This document shows positions 60,939-64,000 of a stretch of DNA of 64,000 nucleotides, one piece after another. A program made the translations under genes and the position numbers. Origin of the DNA: Lacinutrix sp. C3R15 (GTDB taxonomy: Bacteria; Bacteroidota; Bacteroidia; Flavobacteriales; Flavobacteriaceae). Under the pieces are notes generated by a model that worked only from the letters and a program-made list of their open reading frames with translations, did no database searches and was not told the origin of the DNA. The stretch lies in the NCBI RefSeq assembly GCF_018860825.1, contig NZ_JAHKPZ010000030.1:466934-530933 (forward strand). Reading direction: 5' to 3'. Position 1 is the stretch's first letter; every line of letters begins with the position of its first letter.

Positions 60939-63900
60939 TTAATTACCAAAATTGTATCTTAATGTTAAACCAGATCTAATGGTTGTTTGCGGAAAGGAAG
61001 TAGAAATTGCATATTCTGAAAAAGTATAATCAAAGTAAAAAATACCTGTTAGGTTTTTACTAAACGAATAATCTGCAGTAAACTTACCACTCCATAGCGA
61101 TTGGCCAGAGGTTATTTGAGTGTTTTCTAAATCTAAATATCTAATAATTGTTTTATTATCTCTAAATGAAACATCTGCTTTAAGGTTAATATCACTAATG
61201 ATTGTTTTATTAGGTCCTGCAAGTTTAGATTTCATTCTAACATCTTTAATTCTATATCCTAAACCTACTGTATATTCTTTACCTTGAATTTCTGTCACTA
61301 AATTATTATCAAAACTTAAGGAAAGCATTCTGTCTTTTTTCATTTCTAAAAGCACTTTAATAGCACTTTTAGATTCAAAATCTATACGAAATAAAGGACT
61401 AAACATTTCTGTTAGGTTAATATTACTGTATAAGTTTTTATTTTTAAAATCTCCGTTTTGGTCTAAAGCATCTGCGGGTTGGTTTATATACTCTTCTGAT
61501 GCATCAGGTTCTACATAATCTAAATTTGTACTAAACTGGTTAATGGTGTAGGCAGATCGATACCCATGAGATAAAGAGAAACGCTTAAATCGTTTTTTAA
61601 ACCAGTTCAATTTCATAAAACCAGTATACTTTAAATCCCAGTTTGGAATTGGTATATCTCTTAAGGCACTTGTTTTTGTTTTACTTGCATCTTGGCCTTG
61701 GTATGCTGCTAAAAAGGATGGTAATAATACAGCCTGACTAGTTTTACTAAATCCTTCTGGAAATCCATCTGCATCTCTAGTAAAGGTGTTATTACCATAG
61801 AATTTTTCAGCTAGTCTATTTGCTATTACTAATCTGTTTGATCTAAAATCTTCAAAAGATTTTGATTCATTTTCATCACTTTTACTAAATGCTGTTTTAA
61901 TTAACGCTGTAGAAATAGTAAGGTTTCCGTAAGTGTTTGGTGTTAAGGATTGGTACTCTAAATCACTATCTACGATATAGTTTTCGGTTAAATTTTCAGA
62001 GTAAATTCTATTACCTACTATATCAATTTTAAGATCATTAAAGGGTTCTACATTAACAGCGTAATCAAATTGTTTTGCATGTGTTTCTGTATATTGTTCA
62101 TTAAATTCTGGGTATTGTGTTAACCAACCATTACGTGCTGCTAATGCTCTAATATCATTTTGACTACCAAAGGTGTAACCAAAAGTAGGTTTTAGAGTTC
62201 CTGCAAATCCTGGTGTTTGTAAATATCCAGGAAGATAGGTACCATTAGATTCGTTATAATTTAACTGAATACGTTTAACACTTGTTAGTAAACCAATACC
62301 AAAATTTGCTAGTTTACTTGGTTTTTTAGTTGTTTTTTGTTTGTTTTCTTGGCCTGCTACTCCTGGAGGAGTTGCTCTTCTTGCTCTTTCTGCTCTACTT
62401 ACTTTACCGCTATTTCTACTTCTTGTTTGTTTTATACCAATGTATTTGTAAAACTTGCTCATATCTAAACTAGCATTAATATTATGCTGGTTTGCATTAG
62501 ATATAGAGTTACCTAAATCATACGTTACTCCGTCTAGCTCTATATCGCTATATAAATCAGAACCTTTTTGCCATTGAAACTCTCCGCTATAAGTATAGGT
62601 AGCATCAATAAAACTAAAGGTTGGTATTTTATTTATTGGTATTTGGTAATTTACACCAAGTTTTTGGTATTGTGTATTTGGGTCTCCAAAATCAAAAAAG
62701 TTATCCCAAACATCAAGTTCTGGGTCTTGACTTCCGTTTAAATCATTATCTATATAATAATTTCTAACAATTTTATTACTAGATGCCGTATAGTTAAAAC
62801 TTAATGATTTTGTTAAATTGTAGTTTAAAGTATATTGAAAATCATAGGTATAGTACCTGCTAAATAATTCTTCTAAACCAATATTATCTCCTGTTAAATC
62901 TACATCTCTAAATTTTTGTTTATTAAACTGTCTATTAAAATTAGAGCTAACTGTAAAGCTTGATGGCAAAGGATTAAAGTTAAAATCTTTTAATAGTTTC
63001 CAGTATTTACCTGTAAATAAAGAGTCGTTCTTTTTAAATGGCTCAATAGAAACTGGCGCAAAATTATAGGCATAGTTTGCTCCTGTACTTACTTGTTGAT
63101 CTAATGATCTTTCTATTTCAAAATCACGATATTCTTCTTTATTGTATGCGTAGTTAAAAGTTAGATTTTCTACATCATAAAATTGCGGTTTTTTATCTGT
63201 AGTTCTATTTTTTCTTACACCAATAAAGCTAATACTTTTTCTTTTGGTATAGGTTTGTGACTGTTCTAAAATTTGGTCTTTTTCTTCTTGTGTTTCTGCT
63301 GCATCTATTCTAGTCTGTAGTTCAATATCTTCATATAACTGGTCGTACTTAGGTGTAATACTTTCTTCTCCTTGTCCATAATTAAAAGGTATTTGTATTC
63401 CCCATTTTTTTGGTAATAATTGACCAACGTTAACATTAGTAACTACATCATATTGTTGTACGTCTTCTAAGCTACGTTCTTGCGGACCTTGTTCAATAGA
63501 TCCAAAACCTGAGGTGCTATAACTACCAGATGCACTAACACTTGCAAAATCTGCAATGTTTGCATCTGCACTTACAATAGTAGCCCAACCTCCTTCATTA
63601 TCCATATCTGCAAGACGAAGCTCGTTAAACCAAACTTCACCACATTTATCTGAATCGCTAACATTTTTTACACCAACCATTAAGCTTCTTATATCACCAA
63701 AACTAGGACTACCAAATATAGCTACACGTTGTTGCCCAACAACATATTCTGAAAATTCTGAAACAGGGTTATCACTTAAAACGCCATCTATTACATCATA
63801 AAATGTAGCTTCGGTAGCACTAAAATTATCTGCAATTGCTTTTGCTTTAATTTCTTGAATCACTTCTAAATCTACATCTAGTTCATTTGTTTCAGGCCAA

Positions 63901-64000
63901 AGCTCTGAACTTGTAGTTCCTGTAGAAACACTTAATGGTATTTCTATTTGATAATAGTTTTGAGAAAGGTCATTACCCATTCTAATAAAACCTACTAAAT
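60939..64000 (-). CDS. sprA: SprA type IX secretion translocon, C-terminal part (runs off window)
   Basis: About 1,020 residues of a very large outer-membrane protein; the frame stays open through 64000 with no start, reading LVGFIRMGNDLSQNYYQIEI across the last internal Met. Family sequence includes VGVKNVSDSDKCGEVWFNELRLAD, RSLEDVQQYDVVTNVNVGQLLPKKWG and the C-terminal strands TDLNLKADVSFRDNKTIIR-like and RSGLTLRYNFGN. SprA forms the giant barrel through which type IX cargo crosses the outer membrane and is needed for gliding in flavobacteria. The left end of the gene lies outside the window. It is downstream of gcvH in map order but on the same strand. Confidence 0.93.
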   Translation of the reverse strand, partial: LVGFIRMGNDLSQNYYQIEIPLSVSTGTTSSELWPETNELDVDLEVIQEIKAKAIADNFSATEATFYDVIDGVLSDNPVSEFSEYVVGQQRVAIFGSPSFGDIRSLMVGVKNVSDSDKCGEVWFNELRLADMDNEGGWATIVSADANIADFASVSASGSYSTSGFGSIEQGPQERSLEDVQQYDVVTNVNVGQLLPKKWGIQIPFNYGQGEESITPKYDQLYEDIELQTRIDAAETQEEKDQILEQSQTYTKRKSISFIGVRKNRTTDKKPQFYDVENLTFNYAYNKEEYRDFEIERSLDQQVSTGANYAYNFAPVSIEPFKKNDSLFTGKYWKLLKDFNFNPLPSSFTVSSNFNRQFNKQKFRDVDLTGDNIGLEELFSRYYTYDFQYTLNYNLTKSLSFNYTASSNKIVRNYYIDNDLNGSQDPELDVWDNFFDFGDPNTQYQKLGVNYQIPINKIPTFSFIDATYTYSGEFQWQKGSDLYSDIELDGVTYDLGNSISNANQHNINASLDMSKFYKYIGIKQTRSRNSGKVSRAERARRATPPGVAGQENKQKTTKKPSKLANFGIGLLTSVKRIQLNYNESNGTYLPGYLQTPGFAGTLKPTFGYTFGSQNDIRALAARNGWLTQYPEFNEQYTETHAKQFDYAVNVEPFNDLKIDIVGNRIYSENLTENYIVDSDLEYQSLTPNTYGNLTISTALIKTAFSKSDENESKSFEDFRSNRLVIANRLAEKFYGNNTFTRDADGFPEGFSKTSQAVLLPSFLAAYQGQDASKTKTSALRDIPIPNWDLKYTGFMKLNWFKKRFKRFSLSHGYRSAYTINQFSTNLDYVEPDASEEYINQPADALDQNGDFKNKNLYSNINLTEMFSPLFRIDFESKSAIKVLLEMKKDRMLSLSFDNNLVTEIQGKEYTVGLGYRIKDVRMKSKLAGPNKTIISDINLKADVSFRDNKTIIRYLDLENTQITSGQSLWSGKFTADYSFSKNLTGIFYFDYTFSEYAISTSFPQTTIRSGLTLRYNFGN

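Overview
The window is ordinary chromosomal DNA from a member of the Bacteroidota, most likely a marine-type Flavobacteriaceae. The basis is the very AT-rich sequence, starts with A-rich leaders instead of Shine-Dalgarno sequences, promoters of the Bacteroidota type (TTTG, 18-19 bases, TAnnTTTG) at several places, type IX secretion/gliding genes (SprA, a PorP/SprF family protein), LytTR/LytS regulators, a FolK-deoxynucleoside kinase fusion, and a zeaxanthin-type carotenoid operon. I see no prophage, insertion sequence, integrase or CRISPR array. The genus assignment is inference.

Layout. 1-353: tRNA-Leu(UAA) and tRNA-Gly(GCC), one minus-strand unit with a clear promoter and terminator. 353-6343: mutS, a DUF1573 protein, a SpoU methyltransferase, folK fused to a deoxynucleoside kinase, and a queuosine-precursor transporter. 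6434-12031: a large AsmA-type protein with a possible frameshifted tail, ribosomal protein bS21, a DUF2797 protein and a bacterial GH3 enzyme. 12207-18213: a CarH-like, B12-binding MerR regulator divergent from a three-domain fasciclin lipoprotein, followed by crtI, crtB, crtZ and a fused lycopene cyclase. 18252-23882: clpX, clpP, tig, a four-helix membrane protein, an alpha/beta hydrolase and pdxJ. 23975-31451: an envelope cluster with a CBS protein, nadK, a DUF6089 barrel, uppS, bamA and two Skp/OmpH chaperones. 31606-38681: murI, a gamma-carbonic anhydrase, a LytTR/LytS two-component pair, and a divergent pair of exported proteins (SIMPL-like and VWA). 38745-42594: PorP/SprF, a NifU-like Fe-S scaffold, dodecin, DUF1304 and MscS. 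42653-50505: an ABC efflux cassette with two adaptors and a TolC, ending in tsaB. 50631-56138: cytochrome oxidase assembly and small subunits (ctaB, two subunit III genes, subunit IV, SCO, DUF420 and small helpers). 56187-60069: a barrel protein with an N-terminal TonB-C-like domain and two TonB proteins. 60130-64000: vanZ-like, gcvH and the C-terminal part of sprA, which runs off the right edge.

How the genes work together. Much of the window serves the cell envelope: barrel assembly (BamA, Skp), lipid carrier and wall precursors (UppS, MurI), AsmA, TonB energy transfer, type IX secretion and efflux. The best candidate for a little-described regulatory unit is the photoreceptor-like regulator at 12207-13076. 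It carries both signature motifs of adenosylcobalamin light sensors (Wx9EH and ExHxxG). The 151-base divergent region between it and the fasciclin gene carries three copies of TTTGTyTAA(A)CTTT, two of which overlap the predicted -7 boxes of the divergent promoters. This suggests light/B12 control of a surface adhesin-like lipoprotein together with carotenoid synthesis.

Several starts were placed inside a longer open frame because a promoter element or a better ATG shows the upstream codons are not used (folK fusion, AsmA, tig, bamA, murI, gamma-CA, LytTR regulator, porP, nifU, SpoU methyltransferase). ctaB appears to start at TTG, because a perfect promoter covers its upstream codons.
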